A stretch of DNA of 64,000 nucleotides from Isoetes taiwanensis (taxonomy: Eukaryota; Streptophyta; Lycopodiopsida; Isoetales; Isoetaceae): the NCBI GenBank assembly GCA_021234155.1, contig JAJEKV010000085.1, positions 1,018,800 through 1,082,799 of the forward strand, read 5' to 3'. The translations under genes were made by a program, and so were the position numbers. Shown here one piece after another: positions 12,437 to 22,475 of this stretch. Under the pieces are notes generated by a model. It saw nothing but the letters and a program-made list of their open reading frames with translations. It ran no database searches and was not told where the DNA came from. The first letter of the stretch is position 1. Each line of letters starts with the position of its first letter.

Positions 12437-13772
12437 TTAATTGCCATCCCCAACAAGTGGTGAATAAGCTTCAGCTACGTGCATTGGAATCTTAATAGTG
12501 GTGGGAAGCTTCTTCTTATTGGATGGAGCCCAAACAAAGTCGATGGCCTCTCTGTCAATGCAATCACCCGCCGTTGTTGGTCTCCATCTCTTCTTCCAAC
12601 AATTGACATAATTAGTCGGATACACCTGGTTCCTCACCGGTACTGGCTCCCACCAAGTCATCTGAATGGTCTCAAAGTTCTTCTTCTTGTTGTCCATCTG
12701 AGGCTCTTCAGTAGTATACTCCAGGGTATTAAAGAGTGGCTAAAATTCGTCAAAAGGCTATTTTTTAGACCTTTAGTCAAATTTTGTGGCTATAAAGTTA
12801 ATAAAGATTATTTTTTAAGGAAAAAAATAATTTAGCCATTCCAAAAGGGGGAAAATTTTGGACGCCTAGAGTGTAGCCAGGATTGGCTGCATCATGATAT
12901 TCTAAATTGCCTTCTTTGAAGCTGATTAAGTGCATCCTGATCAATTCAAATAGCCATGTTGAATCTATTCAGGTAATTTAGGAATCGTCATTAGTCATAT
13001 TAATCATGCTTTGATGGATATTGAATGTGAATCTGTAAGTTGTTTAGGTCAAAGTTTATGAAGAACATTATGTAGTGAGCATTTTAAGCTCCAACTAATA
13101 GTGTTTTATTCTTACAATTGTTGACCTTAAAATAGAATAGGATAGAGTTTTTATCGTCCACGGAGACCAATTGGCCTCTGCACCAAGTTAGCCATTGGGA
13201 TGCATTTGACCCCGAAATATGTGTGTTCCCTGAAATGATGTTGTTTGCTCCTTATGAATTGTACTTTGAATCTTTGTTATTGTTTTGTAATGAAAGCATA
13301 TTAAATCAGTTGTCATTCATGTGGTAATGAGTGCTCAAAATTTGAAGTTAAATAGTTGCACTTTAGCCACCAACCAAGAAAATTTCGCCAGTATAAGGAT
13401 TTCATATCATATAAATTTTACATTTTAGCCAAGTGGGAAGGTATCTAAAGGGTTTTAATTTATCAAATTTCGCCTGATTAAAATCTATGAACTTTTATTT
13501 TTAATAGATTTGGCCAACTTTAATTTGAATAGAAAAACATTTAGGACCCTTAAAATTTACCATGGTATACTCCACCTAGGTGGGGTACAAGACATCGTCC
13601 GGGCGTGCTAGAACAAACATGCCTTTCGAGAGGTCTTTGAACGGATTAAATTCAAGTATAGGTCTACCTTTCCAAGGACCCACATAAGCAGATTCCATGC
13701 TTGCAAGTGGTTCTGCAACTGCATCTAGACGACCAGCAACCACCTGCCTAGTTTGTGGCCAAAAGTCTTCGT
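12437..13772 (-). pseudogene. C-terminal part of an unrecognised protein (BAH-like pattern), split by an 841-bp insertion
   Basis: Minus-strand pieces at 13,576-13,772 and 12,437-12,713 join once the insertion is ignored. They carry KGRPILEFNPF, GMFVLARPDD, VLYPT, TWWEPVPV, CWKKRWRP and AIDFVWAP. The pattern (small-residue-rich turn, WWEP, CW..RW) resembles BAH-like reader segments found in plant transposon-linked proteins, but that is only a likeness. The paralogue at 43,690-44,183 has the same segment uninterrupted. The frame ends at 12,437. The N-terminal part lies at 19,185-19,700, beyond the copia insertion. Confidence 0.5.
12724..13564. mobile_element. 841-bp non-autonomous DNA element with 10-bp target duplication
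   Basis: The paralogous block at 43.9 kb is continuous where this copy holds 841 extra bases. The bases GTATACTCCA are present on both sides (12,714-12,723 and 13,565-13,574) and once in the empty site. A 9-10 bp duplication suggests a Mutator-like element. The termini are only weakly inverted (start GGGTATTAAAG, end complement GGTAAATTTTAAGGG). Both subterminal regions hold GGCTAAA/TTTAGCC motifs. No coding capacity. Confidence 0.75.
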
Positions 13773-14306
13773 TGTTAAAAATGACAAAATTATGTGTCAT
13801 GTGATATTCTAATCTATGAGAAGCAGTGGCAGTAGATTAGAGTTGTTAAATGGTGTCATGTTATTCAAAGCTTGCAGTTGAATGGGGGAGACCTATGAGA
13901 AGCAGTGGCAGTAGGTCAAAGTCAAAGTCAAAGTCAAAGGTGGCGGGCACACCCTACTCGGATGTTGCTGGGATCGCTAGAAACACACAGACACCCCCTG
14001 CCCGCCACTTAGGGTTTTGGGTTGACTGGTCAACGGTCAAAGTCAACGACAGCTGGAAGATAAGGACAGCAGGGCATCCTATTATTTAGGCAAGTTGAAA
14101 AACTTTCTATATGAGGGGCATGCACGATTTGACAAGTGGATATATCCAGATTGATAAGAAAATATATATATATGAATGATTGATATAGAAAAAGTTGAGC
14201 TGAGTGCAGATACAGGTGTGTGTATGAAGAAATAGGTGCGGGAGGGGTTTGAAGGAGACAGAGTCTTGGCATACTTGGGTTCGAATCCCAAGCTCTGATT
14301 TTAACA
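13773..14306 (+). repeat. 5' LTR of copia-1 (534 bp)
   Basis: Contains a 22-bp internal direct repeat (CTATGAGAAGCAGTGGCAGT and two more bases), a GTCAAA array near 13,917-13,938, the palindromic GTTGACTGGTCAAC near 14,020, a (TA) run near 14,162-14,173 that may serve as TATA box, and a T-arm-like hairpin TTGGGTTCGAATCCCAA near the end. Confidence 0.95.
13917..14048 (-). promoter_or_regulatory. Cluster of W-box motifs in the LTR
   Basis: Eight copies of TTGACT or TTGACC, counted on both strands, lie within about 130 bp: four in the GTCAAA array and four in and beside the GTTGACTGGTCAAC palindrome. TTGAC(C/T) is the binding core of WRKY factors. That the LTR responds to WRKY factors is inference. 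Confidence 0.5.
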
Positions 14307-14307
14307 T

Positions 14308-14319
14308 TGGTATCAGAGC
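14308..14319 (+). other. Primer binding site of copia-1
   Basis: TGGTATCAGAGC one base after the 5' LTR is complementary to the 3' end of plant initiator Met-tRNA, the standard copia primer. Confidence 0.95.
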
Positions 14320-14342
14320 TAACTAAATCCTGCCCTGTGATA

Positions 14343-15308
14343 ATGACAACCAGATTCGGGGCAAATCTATTGAACTCTATTGAAGTTTTTAAAGGAGATG
14401 GAGGATTTCAAATCTGGAAGGAGAGTATTAGAGCTGTACTGGAGTTTGAAAAATTGTGGTATTTGTTTGATGGTAGTCCAGTAAGGGGTGCAACTAGCTC
14501 AGGTGATTCAAGTCCTGCTGCTAGTAGTAGTAATGCTCAATCTGGTGCAGGGGGAACTTCAGGTGAAGGTGTGTCTACTGCAAGGGCAACTTCTACGAGT
14601 TCGGGCAGAAGATGAAGCTAAGATTATGGAGGCCCGGGCCATAATCATGTGTAAGGTAGGCCTTGCCTTAAACCGAAGCTTCGAGGCATGAAGCCTAAGG
14701 AAATGTGGGATTATTTGATAAAGCACTATGAACAAAAAAGTTCTTCACAAATAGATGTGCTAGAAAAACAGTTAAGGAAGATGAAATTGTTTGAGAAAGA
14801 TAACTTGACTGACTTTTTGGAGAGATTTGATTCCATTATTGCAGATCTTGAGGGAGCTGGAAATATCTTGAATGAACAGTATCAAATACTAGCTTTGGCA
14901 AGAGCAGTATCTCATAATAGTCACTTGGCAACTTTACTCAGAAATGTAGCCACTTCCAAGGAGCATGCTATCAGAATGATACGCACAGAATTTGAACAGT
15001 CTACTATTACACAGGAGGAAGCTGATCAATCCTCAGAGATCTTGTATACAGGTAAGACTAAAAGAGGTGGTTTTTCAAGAGGAAAAGTAGGACCTTGTTA
15101 TGCATGTAATCAATTTGGTCACCTAAAGAGTGAGTGTCCAAACAATAGTGAGAAGGAATTTAGATGTTTCAATTGTGAAGGCAAAGGTCATTTTGCTTAC
15201 GATTGCCCAAGTCCTAAAAAAGGGAAGAGGTCGAGGAAGATTTTTACGGAACTTATAGAGGTGGCGGGGGGGGAAAATTCAAAGGAGGCTCAAGTATTAA
15301 TGTGGTAG
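14343..15308 (+). pseudogene. gag: copia-1 gag, frameshifted
   Basis: The ATG at 14,343 opens MTTRFGANLLNSIEVFKGDG, typical of copia gag, and the frame is lost near 14,615. A second segment (14,688-15,308) continues with MWDYLIKHYEQ and ends with two CCHC zinc knuckles, CYACNQFGHLKSEC and CFNCEGKGHFAYDC, which bind genomic RNA. A run of G near 15,264-15,273 marks the end of the usable frame. Gag forms the virus-like particle. Not translatable as a whole. Confidence 0.93.
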
Positions 15309-15381
15309 AAAAACAAGATAGTAGTGAAGGTGAACTTGAGGATGACACCTTGGAGGTAAGGAAGAATTTAACTTGTAATGT

Positions 15382-16596
15382 TTGAGAGTTTCAAGGAAAA
15401 GCAATAACCAATTTGTTGTTATAGATTCGGGGAGCGAGAAAAAAAGTGTGATGTGTGACTTGCATATGCTTAAGGAGTGGGAAAAGAAGGAAGGACATGT
15501 GCAACTTGGTGATGGGGGTTTGAAGAAAATAGAAATCTTTGGAGTTTTAGAGTTGTTTGACTTAAATGGCAAAATTGTAAAATTGAGAGATGTTTTGTGT
15601 GTGCTTGATCTTGTTAGAAATCTCATATCCGTATGTCATTTGGTGGATTTGGGATATAAAGTGTTGTTTGAACAGATCCATTGTAAAGTGTTCCTTAATG
15701 GTGAATTAAAGTTTATTGGCAAAAGAGTTGGTAATCTTTTTGGATTGAATATGGAGCATCTTCATGAAATTAATCTTGTGGAATATTCAGATGTGAAAGT
15801 ATGGCATAACAGATTATGTCATGTAAATGCTGCAATAATCAAAAGGCTTGGGGAAAAGGGATTAATATCCGCCAAGGTACAAAATGAAAAGTTCTTATGT
15901 GGAGGCTGCCAACTTGGAAAGCAATCAAGATTGCCATTTAAAAGGTCACACAAAAGAGCAAAGGGCATTTTGGATTTGGTACATACAGATTTATGTGGTC
16001 CTATAAATGTTACTAGTTTGAGTGGGCATAAATATTTCATGAGCTTTATTGATGATTTCAGCAGAAAAACCAAGTGTTATATTTTGAAAACAAAAGACCA
16101 AGCTAGTGATGCTTTGAAGTTATTTACTGCTGAAACCGAGCTAGAAACTGGAAGAAAGATAAAGTGCATAAGGTCAGACAGGGGAGGTGAATATATCTCT
16201 GATGAATTTAAAGTTTTTTGTGTAAACAGGGGAATCAAGAGGCAATTGACATGCAGATACTCACCACAACAAAATGGAGTTGCAGAAAGGAAAAATAGAA
16301 CCTTGCTTGATGCTGTGAGATCCATGTTGAAGTATTCTGGTTTACCAAATTATTTATGGGATGAAGCTGTGAAGACAGCTGTCTACATTCAAAACTTGTT
16401 ACCTTCATCAAGTATTAAAGGTGCAATTCCAGAAATGCTTTGGTCTGGTAAGTCCCCTTCTTATGATAGATTAAAAGCATATGGGTGTTTATGCTTTGTA
16501 CATGTTCCTGAAGAACTGAGGAAAAAGTTGGATGATAGAGCATACATATCTTATCTAGTAGGGTATGATTCTAATTCAAAAGCATTGATTATATGA
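15382..16596 (+). pseudogene. copia-1 protease and integrase (longest open segment, 404 codons)
   Basis: The segment opens with the aspartic protease signature VIDSGSE, then has the pre-integrase HxxxxH/CxxC zinc region (VWHNRLCHVN, CGGCQLGKQ) and the integrase core with DLCGPI, SDRGGEY and QQNGVAERKNRTLLD, giving the D, D and E catalytic residues. It inserts cDNA into the chromosome. It stops at 16,597 in the integrase C-terminal part. It is cut off from gag by stops near 15,385 and from the polymerase by a heavily decayed stretch (16,600-17,090). Confidence 0.95.
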
Positions 16597-17092
16597 CCCT
16601 TTGCTAGAAGAAAAATTATAGTAAGTAGAGATGTGGTCTTCAATGAAAACAATTTTATAGGAAAATTCTAAGATAAATCTTGAAGATCCATGTGAAAGTG
16701 AAAGGAAAGATAGTATTGAGGAAACAAATCAGTCAATAAGTGAAGAAGAAAAACTCAAGGATTGGGCGGTAGATTTGAGTGACTCGATAATGAGTCGAAA
16801 TGATTCCAAGTAATGTTGTCGAGCGAAGTGGAATCAGGTGTTGAGCAAGAGATTGAACACCAAAGGCGAAGTGGATAAAATTGATAGACCAAAAGAAAAC
16901 CCCGGACGAGCGAGAAGCTCAAATGTTGGCGAAAGAAGCCAAACATGATTTAGAGTCTCATGGTAGAACTGAACTTGGAAAAAGTAAAAGACTTAGATCT
17001 CGGGTAGGAGAAATTATATATCTTGTATTTGACATTTTGATACTTGAAACAGACAAGATTCCACAAAATTATATGGAGGCGGAGTTCAAGAT

Positions 17093-17801
17093 ATGAATGG
17101 AAAAGAACTGGAAATGTGTTATGGAAGAAGAAATGAGAGCATTCAAAAGAACAAACACTTATACAATAGTGGATATTCCTTTGATAAGAATATAGTTGGA
17201 AGTAAGTGGATCTATAGAATAAAACCAGGAGTAGACAAAATACAAAAGAAATTTAAAGCCGGACTTGTTGCCACGAGGGTTTTTACACGAGAAAAAAGGA
17301 GAAGATTTTGATGAAACATTCTCACCATTGGTAAAGATAAGCAGTTTGAGAATGTTATTAGCTATTGCTAATGCTTGTGACCTTGAAATCCATCATATGG
17401 ATGTAAGTCTGACATTCTTGAATGCTAAGTTAGAGGAGGAAATTTATTTAAAACTGCACCAGGATTTGAAGAGGAAAAAGGAAAAATTTGGAAGTTGAAT
17501 AGAGCGGGTTTATGGTCTTAAACAATCTCCTAGGGAATGGCATAAATGTATGGATGGATATCTTGTAGAACAAGGTTTTGAGAAGCTCAATTATGATGGT
17601 AATATCTATAGGTTCAAAATGGGAGATGCCCGGTGCATTATTGCTTTATATGTTGATGACAATATTATGATATCAAAGGGAACTCAAGTACTAAATTATT
17701 GCAAAGATATCTTAAGGAAACGATTCCAAATGAGTGATCTTGGAGAGTTAAAGAGGTTTACGGGCATAGATGTTTACAGGACAGAAATCACAAGATATTA
17801 G
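17093..17801 (+). pseudogene. copia-1 reverse transcriptase, broken into three frames
   Basis: Fragments read VGSKWIYRIKPG, then FDETFSPLVKISSLRMLLAI and HHMDVSLTFLNA, then ALYVDDNIMIS with the YVDD catalytic motif. Frame changes occur near 17,270 and 17,500. The usual VKTAFLNGDL motif is altered here to VSLTFLNAKL. It would copy element RNA into cDNA; it cannot do so from this copy. Confidence 0.93.
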
Positions 17802-18628
17802 CTTTGAGTCAACAAGGGCATATTCAAAACATGTTGAAGAAATTTCATGTGGAAGATTGCAATATGGCATATACTCCTATGGTTCAGTCCGCAGAATCTC
17901 TGTAGATATGAGTCCAAAAGCAGAAGGTGAGAAAGCAAACAAATGGAGAAAATACCTTCTGAAGTTTGATTGGTTGTTTGTCCTATGTAGCCAAGCTGTA
18001 CTAGGCGGACATTGCATTTTGCGGTTAATATTCTCAGTAGGTACAATGGCAGGGGCTGGTAAAGGACCTTTGGATTGCAGCAAAAGGATCCTCAAATACT
18101 TGAAAGGTACAATGTATTTTGGTATAGTATTTAATGAAACCAACTTACAATTGCGGGCTTATTGTGATCTTTGATTGGGAGGAGATTTAGACAAACGAAA
18201 ATCAACTTCGGGATATGCTATTTTATTAGGTGGAGCCCAGTTGCTTGGAAGTGCAAAAAGCAAAGCAACATTGCTTTATCAGTCTTTGGCCGAGTACAAC
18301 TCGGCTGACCCTGATGACTAAGGAGCTTATTTGGGAAAGAAGGCTTATGGCGAGAATTTGGATTTGCTCAAAGAGGACCAACAATCATTTATTGTGATAA
18401 TACTAGTTGTATTGCCATGACAAAAATCCGTTTTGCCACGAAAAGGTCAAAAAACACATTGAAATGGAAGTTCATTTTATCGGAGATATGGTCAAAAGAA
18501 ATCAAGTGCATTTGACCTATGTTAGTACATCTGGTGATCAAAAAGCGGATATTCTTACAAAGGCTCTACCTTTATCGATTCGAAATAAAGGAAATCGTTA
18601 CAATGTGATGACGGGGAATATCACATGA
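17802..18628 (+). pseudogene. copia-1 RNase H region, decayed
   Basis: Scattered frames show RILKYLKGTMYFGI, then after a stop KRKSTSGYAILLGG, and finally YVSTSGDQKADILTKALP, the conserved end of copia RNase H. Several stops and frame shifts interrupt it. The polypurine tract ATGAAGGGGAA (18,625-18,635) follows directly before the 3' LTR. Confidence 0.88.
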
Positions 18629-18635
18629 AGGGGAA
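18625..18635 (+). other. Polypurine tract of copia-1
   Basis: Purine run directly before the 3' LTR start TGTTAAAA, used to prime plus-strand DNA. Confidence 0.85.
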
Positions 18636-19179
18636 TGTTAAAAATGACAAAATTATGTGTCATGTGATATTCTAATCTATGAGAAGCAGTGGCAGTAGAT
18701 TAGAGTTGTTAAATGGTGTCATGTTATTCAAAGCTTGCAGTTGAATGGGGGAGACCTATGAGAAGCAGTGGCAGTAGCTCAAAGTCAAAGTCAAAGTCAA
18801 AGTCAAAGGTGGCGGGCACACCCTACCCGGATGTTGCTGGGCTCGCTAGAAACACACAGACACCCCCTGCCCGCCACTTAGGGTTTTGGGTTGACTGGTC
18901 AACGGTCAAAGTCAACGACAGCTGGAAGATAAGGACAGCAGGGCATCCTATTATTTAGGCAAGTTGAAAAACTTTCTATATGAGGGGCATGCACGATTTG
19001 ACAAGTGGATATATCCAGACTGATAAGAAAATATATATATATATATGAATGATTGATATAGAAAAAGTTGAGCTGAGTGCAGATACAGGTGTGTGTATGA
19101 AGAAATAGGTGCGGGAGGGGTTTGAAGGAGACAGAGTCTTGGCATACTTGGGTTCGAATCCCAAGCTCTGATTTTAACA
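18636..19179 (+). repeat. 3' LTR of copia-1 (544 bp)
   Basis: Matches the 5' LTR with four substitutions. It is 10 bp longer: one extra 6-bp GTCAAA unit and 4 bp more in the TA run. Confidence 0.95.
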
Positions 19180-19184
19180 TTCGT

Positions 19185-19703
19185 AGCATCCCACAATGTG
19201 ACCAATGTTCCCTAGCTTCTGCAAGAGCCGCATCCAGTACTCAATGATGGGTAAATTGTGTCGAGTAGTTAGCATGTTCAGGGTTGCCCTTGTTAGTGGT
19301 AGAGATTACAATCCAATAGAGGATATGCTTGTGGATACTATGGCGTAGCTGGCCTAAGTCTCTGCATCCCAAGTTCCCTTGTGGCATCAATGGCTCCCAT
19401 CCGGTTCCTGCTTCCACATCTGAATTCCTTCTGCTGGCAGCCACTCCAGAAAGCTAGGTCTAGCTTTGTGATACATGACTCCATTCATTGCAAATTTGAA
19501 TGCCAAAAGGCTGGTGTGGCCTGTCACCATCGAGAATGTAGCCCTCAATGAACCCTTTCCAATCTGGCACTTTGTCAACAATATAGGGCACTGGTGCCTT
19601 GAGATTGCATTTACTTCAATGATGATGACAAATTCCCGAACAAAGCATCAATATCCTCATGCGTGTGGCCGGGCATCATGAACCCTAATTCAATCTCCTC
19701 AAA
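19185..19703 (-). pseudogene. N-terminal part of the block-1 protein gene
   Basis: Minus-strand segments at 19,387-19,581 and 19,241-19,444 read GVMYHKARPSFLEWLPAEG, MWKQEPDGSH, a W-rich CHKGTWDAET and VISTTNKGNPEHAN. The part right of 19,421 (residues before MWKQEPDG) has no match in copy 2, where a cysteine/histidine motif comes in its place. Stops and frame shifts mark it as dead. I do not recognise the family. Confidence 0.45.
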
Positions 19704-20015
19704 CATGCCTAAATATACAAGGTAGGATAAATATGAGAATACGTCGATTCTTGTTCTGTCCAGATGCATTATCGAGTTGTACAAGGAGTGTTCTGGGGAG
19801 GGGCCTAAACGACGGGCCGTTTAGTGCAGTTATATGCTTCGGGAGACCCCATTAGTCAATGACAACTTTGCTTGAAGTGCAGAGGTTTCCCTCAGTGCAA
19901 CAACCCATTCCGGTGCTCCAGGTTCTAGTTAGGTTAGATGTTCACCACTATAATCACGCACCATCTCAAGCCTTTTCAAAATGCTATTTATTGCACCAAC
20001 ATAGAAATTAGAACC

Positions 20016-20790
20016 TTTTTTTTTGTTAAGGTAAGAAGTTACTATATTGATCAGATAGAAAAAATTACAATACAGAGATCCCTCATGGATCAAATATAAT
20101 TTTAAGTATAAAGGATTCCATCCGGATCAGAATCATGTCTATAAATAGAGTACTCATGAGCCTCTCTCAACCTCTTCTTCTGTCTATCCAATACTATAGT
20201 ATTAACGTTTTCTCAATTAAACAGAATACTATAGAAGCCAAATGCCCATTTTCCACAAGCTACAAACAAATCTTGAATGCTCCAAGATAACCTCTTGCAA
20301 AAATAGAAATGAAGAGAAAAGAGATGTGGAGTAATCTGAACAATCTCCCACACGTTTAGGAAGCGAATATGCTTCAAACTATGATCAAATTCAGCATCTT
20401 TACAACCAAACGTGAGATTAAAATAAGATGTTGCATTGTCAGGATGTGCCAATCAGCCAACCTGTAATAGGCTAGACACAAAGCCCAGCCACCAGAACTC
20501 CCCATAATTCTGGCTCATGATATTTGATCTTGATATGGAAGCATCTTGATATGGAAGCATCTTCCTGGACAAAATCTGATCCCTAGCTCGACAATCCCAA
20601 ATAATCTAACATCCTGTTTTAAAACTGAAAAATTGCGACCAAGAGCTTTACCCCTTCCAAGAAATCATCCCTAGATCTTTCCGCCCGCAAGAAAGAGCAG
20701 GAGGTGGGGAAAAAGCTCCAAGATCAGAGGACCCATCTTAAAATTAAAATACCTGGAAGAAACGTAAATCTGAATCTGCTTTCTTTATAA
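20016..20790 (-). mobile_element. Poly(A)-tailed retroposon, family X copy 2
   Basis: Diverged copy of the 8328-9731 element, starting from a 9-T run and sharing ordered blocks with it, including TTGCATTGTCAGGATGT and CCCTAGCTCGACA. A local 17-bp duplication (TTGATATGGAAGCATC repeated near 20,530-20,565) is unique to this copy. Its minus-strand open stretch (20,213-20,452) has no firm domain. Confidence 0.55.
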
Positions 20791-20801
20791 ACAAGGTTGC
20801 A

Positions 20802-20837
20802 TTTGAAACAAGAGTGTTGCACAACTCTCGTTTCAAA
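20802..20837. repeat. Short perfect-arm hairpin
   Basis: TTTGAAACAAGAGT and ACTCTCGTTTCAAA form a 14-bp stem with one G.U-type mismatch around an 8-base loop. It could be a MITE remnant or cruciform. It does not have the T-rich end of a terminator. Confidence 0.7.
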
Positions 20838-20839
20838 GA

Positions 20840-22012
20840 TTCCCCCCAAAAAACACGCCATGCTCCTAGAAGTGAACTTTTTGGCCGAGGTTAAGGATTT
20901 CCTAAAGTTTTTTTTCCTTACGTTTTGGCTTCTCAGCAGGTGTACATATTCCTTTCGTTTAGTATCATAGCTGAAAAGAGCAAAATTTACAGTTGATTAT
21001 ATAATCCATGGAATGAAGACCTCAGAAGCATCTTAGTTTAAAAGAGTTAATAACTGTAGCATTAATTTGAATTTTGAATACATCAGTTTTGAAGAAAATG
21101 TCAATGTTAACACTAGAACGCATAATGTTCTAGCTTATAACATCTAACTCATAATGTTCCTGATTGTTTCCTTTTCTGCCACTTGTTAGCTGAAAAAAGC
21201 AAAATTAACAGCTGACTTTGCAATCTAAACTAGCAAGACCTAAAAAATACCAAATTATGATAAGAATAAATAATAATAATATTAAATTAAGTTTTCAATA
21301 TCAGTTTTGGAAGATACGTTAATGATAATATTAAAAATATTGCACACAATAAGTCAAAGGTCAACATCATAATCTTCCTCATTTTGTGTGCTTGTAGTTG
21401 CAATGTTCTCGGGGAGCATGATATAGTGTCTCAAGTCAGCTGTCCCCCCTGTCCCTCCAAAAGTAGTCACAAACGTAGTGAGTGCACTAGCTTTTAAAAT
21501 ATTGCTTGTTACTACTATTTTCTTGGCATTAATGGTCTAACAACTACGCCGACATAGGAATTCAAAATTTTCGAGGTACGAATGCTAATTTCCTGTTTAC
21601 GACAAAGAGCAATGTGAAAAAAATGGGGGAGAACCATATGAAATCGAGTTGTTCATTCAGGTCTCTCATAAGAATTGTATGATTATCTCTGGATCAGGTA
21701 TGCCAGCAACTCTAATGCAGTGTATATGATTTTCTATGTAAATTGATGGCTTTACGAAATCAAAAGGCCAAATTTTACTTTTTATTTTTTCCAAAAAATT
21801 CTTCCCGTTTTGTTTTCTTCTCTTTGCTTTCTTCATATTTTGCTTTCTTCTCTTTGTATTAGGATCCAATTTGCATCACAATTTGTATAGTCTGAGAAGA
21901 AGCCCTATTGTTTCTATGCTGGGGAATTGCCACTTGAATTTTGGAATCTGGTTTTAGGCCGGTACTGATAAGCATCCATTGCTTCTCTACTCTTTGATAA
22001 ATATAGCTAGTG
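20840..22012. other. AT-rich stretch without a recognised gene
   Basis: No domain, RNA gene or clear repeat boundary seen. The open stretch on the minus strand at 21,666-21,869 is a Lys/Arg-rich low-complexity frame. Confidence 0.5.
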
Positions 22013-22154
22013 ATGGAAGATACAGCAGACAATTCCAGAAGGAAAAGAAAGAGGACAAAAGAGCAAGAAACTTTGAAAAAAAGAAGGCAGAGAAAACGTC
22101 AAAAAGAGGAGAAGGTAGCTATTATGCAAGAGTGTTCTGCTAGTAGTATTATCA

Positions 22155-22475
22155 GGGTGAAAGCATGTTAGGGTGTCCCTTAAAAAGTATTATTTAGTGA
22201 CTAAAAAAGTACCTAAAAAGGTACCCAGGACTGGGTACTGGGTACCTGTGTAATATGTCAATAAAAGGTACATTTTAGAACTTTTATATATATTTTGGGC
22301 TTAGATAGCATTATATTTATCTTACCTTTAAATATTAACACGTCCTTGACTTTTATTTTGGACTTTTGTACTAGTTTTAATGAAAAGAAAAATGAGAAAG
22401 TACCCAGTTCTGAAGTACCTAGTGTATGTACTTTTGCAGGTTCCAAAAGTGGTACACCCTAACATGCTTTTACCC
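22155..22475. mobile_element. MITE family M, copy 1 (321 bp)
   Basis: Terminal inverted repeats of about 24 bp start GGGTGAAAGCATGTTAGGGT and close with ACATGCTTTTACCC. The 4-bp ATCA flanks both ends. Both subterminal zones are full of GTACC/GGTAC motifs (for example GGTACCCAGGACTGGGTAC). It sits inside the first exon of the transposase-like gene. Confidence 0.9.

Larger units (their letters stand above)
13773..19179 (+). mobile_element. Complete Ty1/copia LTR retrotransposon (copia-1)
   Basis: The element has two LTRs (13,773-14,306 and 18,636-19,179), starting TGTTAAAA and ending TTTTAACA. The flanking 5-bp duplication TTCGT (13,768-13,772 and 19,180-19,184) is present once in the empty paralogous site at 44.18 kb. 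Domain order is gag, protease, integrase, reverse transcriptase, RNase H, as in copia. The LTRs differ by four substitutions and two microsatellite length changes, yet the coding region has many frameshifts and stops. Confidence 0.97.
11886..19421. repeat. Paralogous block, copy 1 (contains two later insertions)
   Basis: The sequence 11886-12713, 13565-13772 and 19180-19421 matches 43144-44321 plus 48318-48418 continuously and in the same orientation, apart from insertions unique to each copy. Copy 1 was split by an 841-bp element at 12,724 and by a copia element at 13,773. The block carries a decayed minus-strand gene and a minisatellite. Because each copy shows the empty site for the other's insertions, the limits of three elements can be read exactly. 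Confidence 0.9.

Noticed and set aside
14270-14296. A tRNA gene at the LTR end
   Set aside because: Only a T-arm and acceptor-like strand are present; there is no D-arm, anticodon arm or paired 5' acceptor strand.
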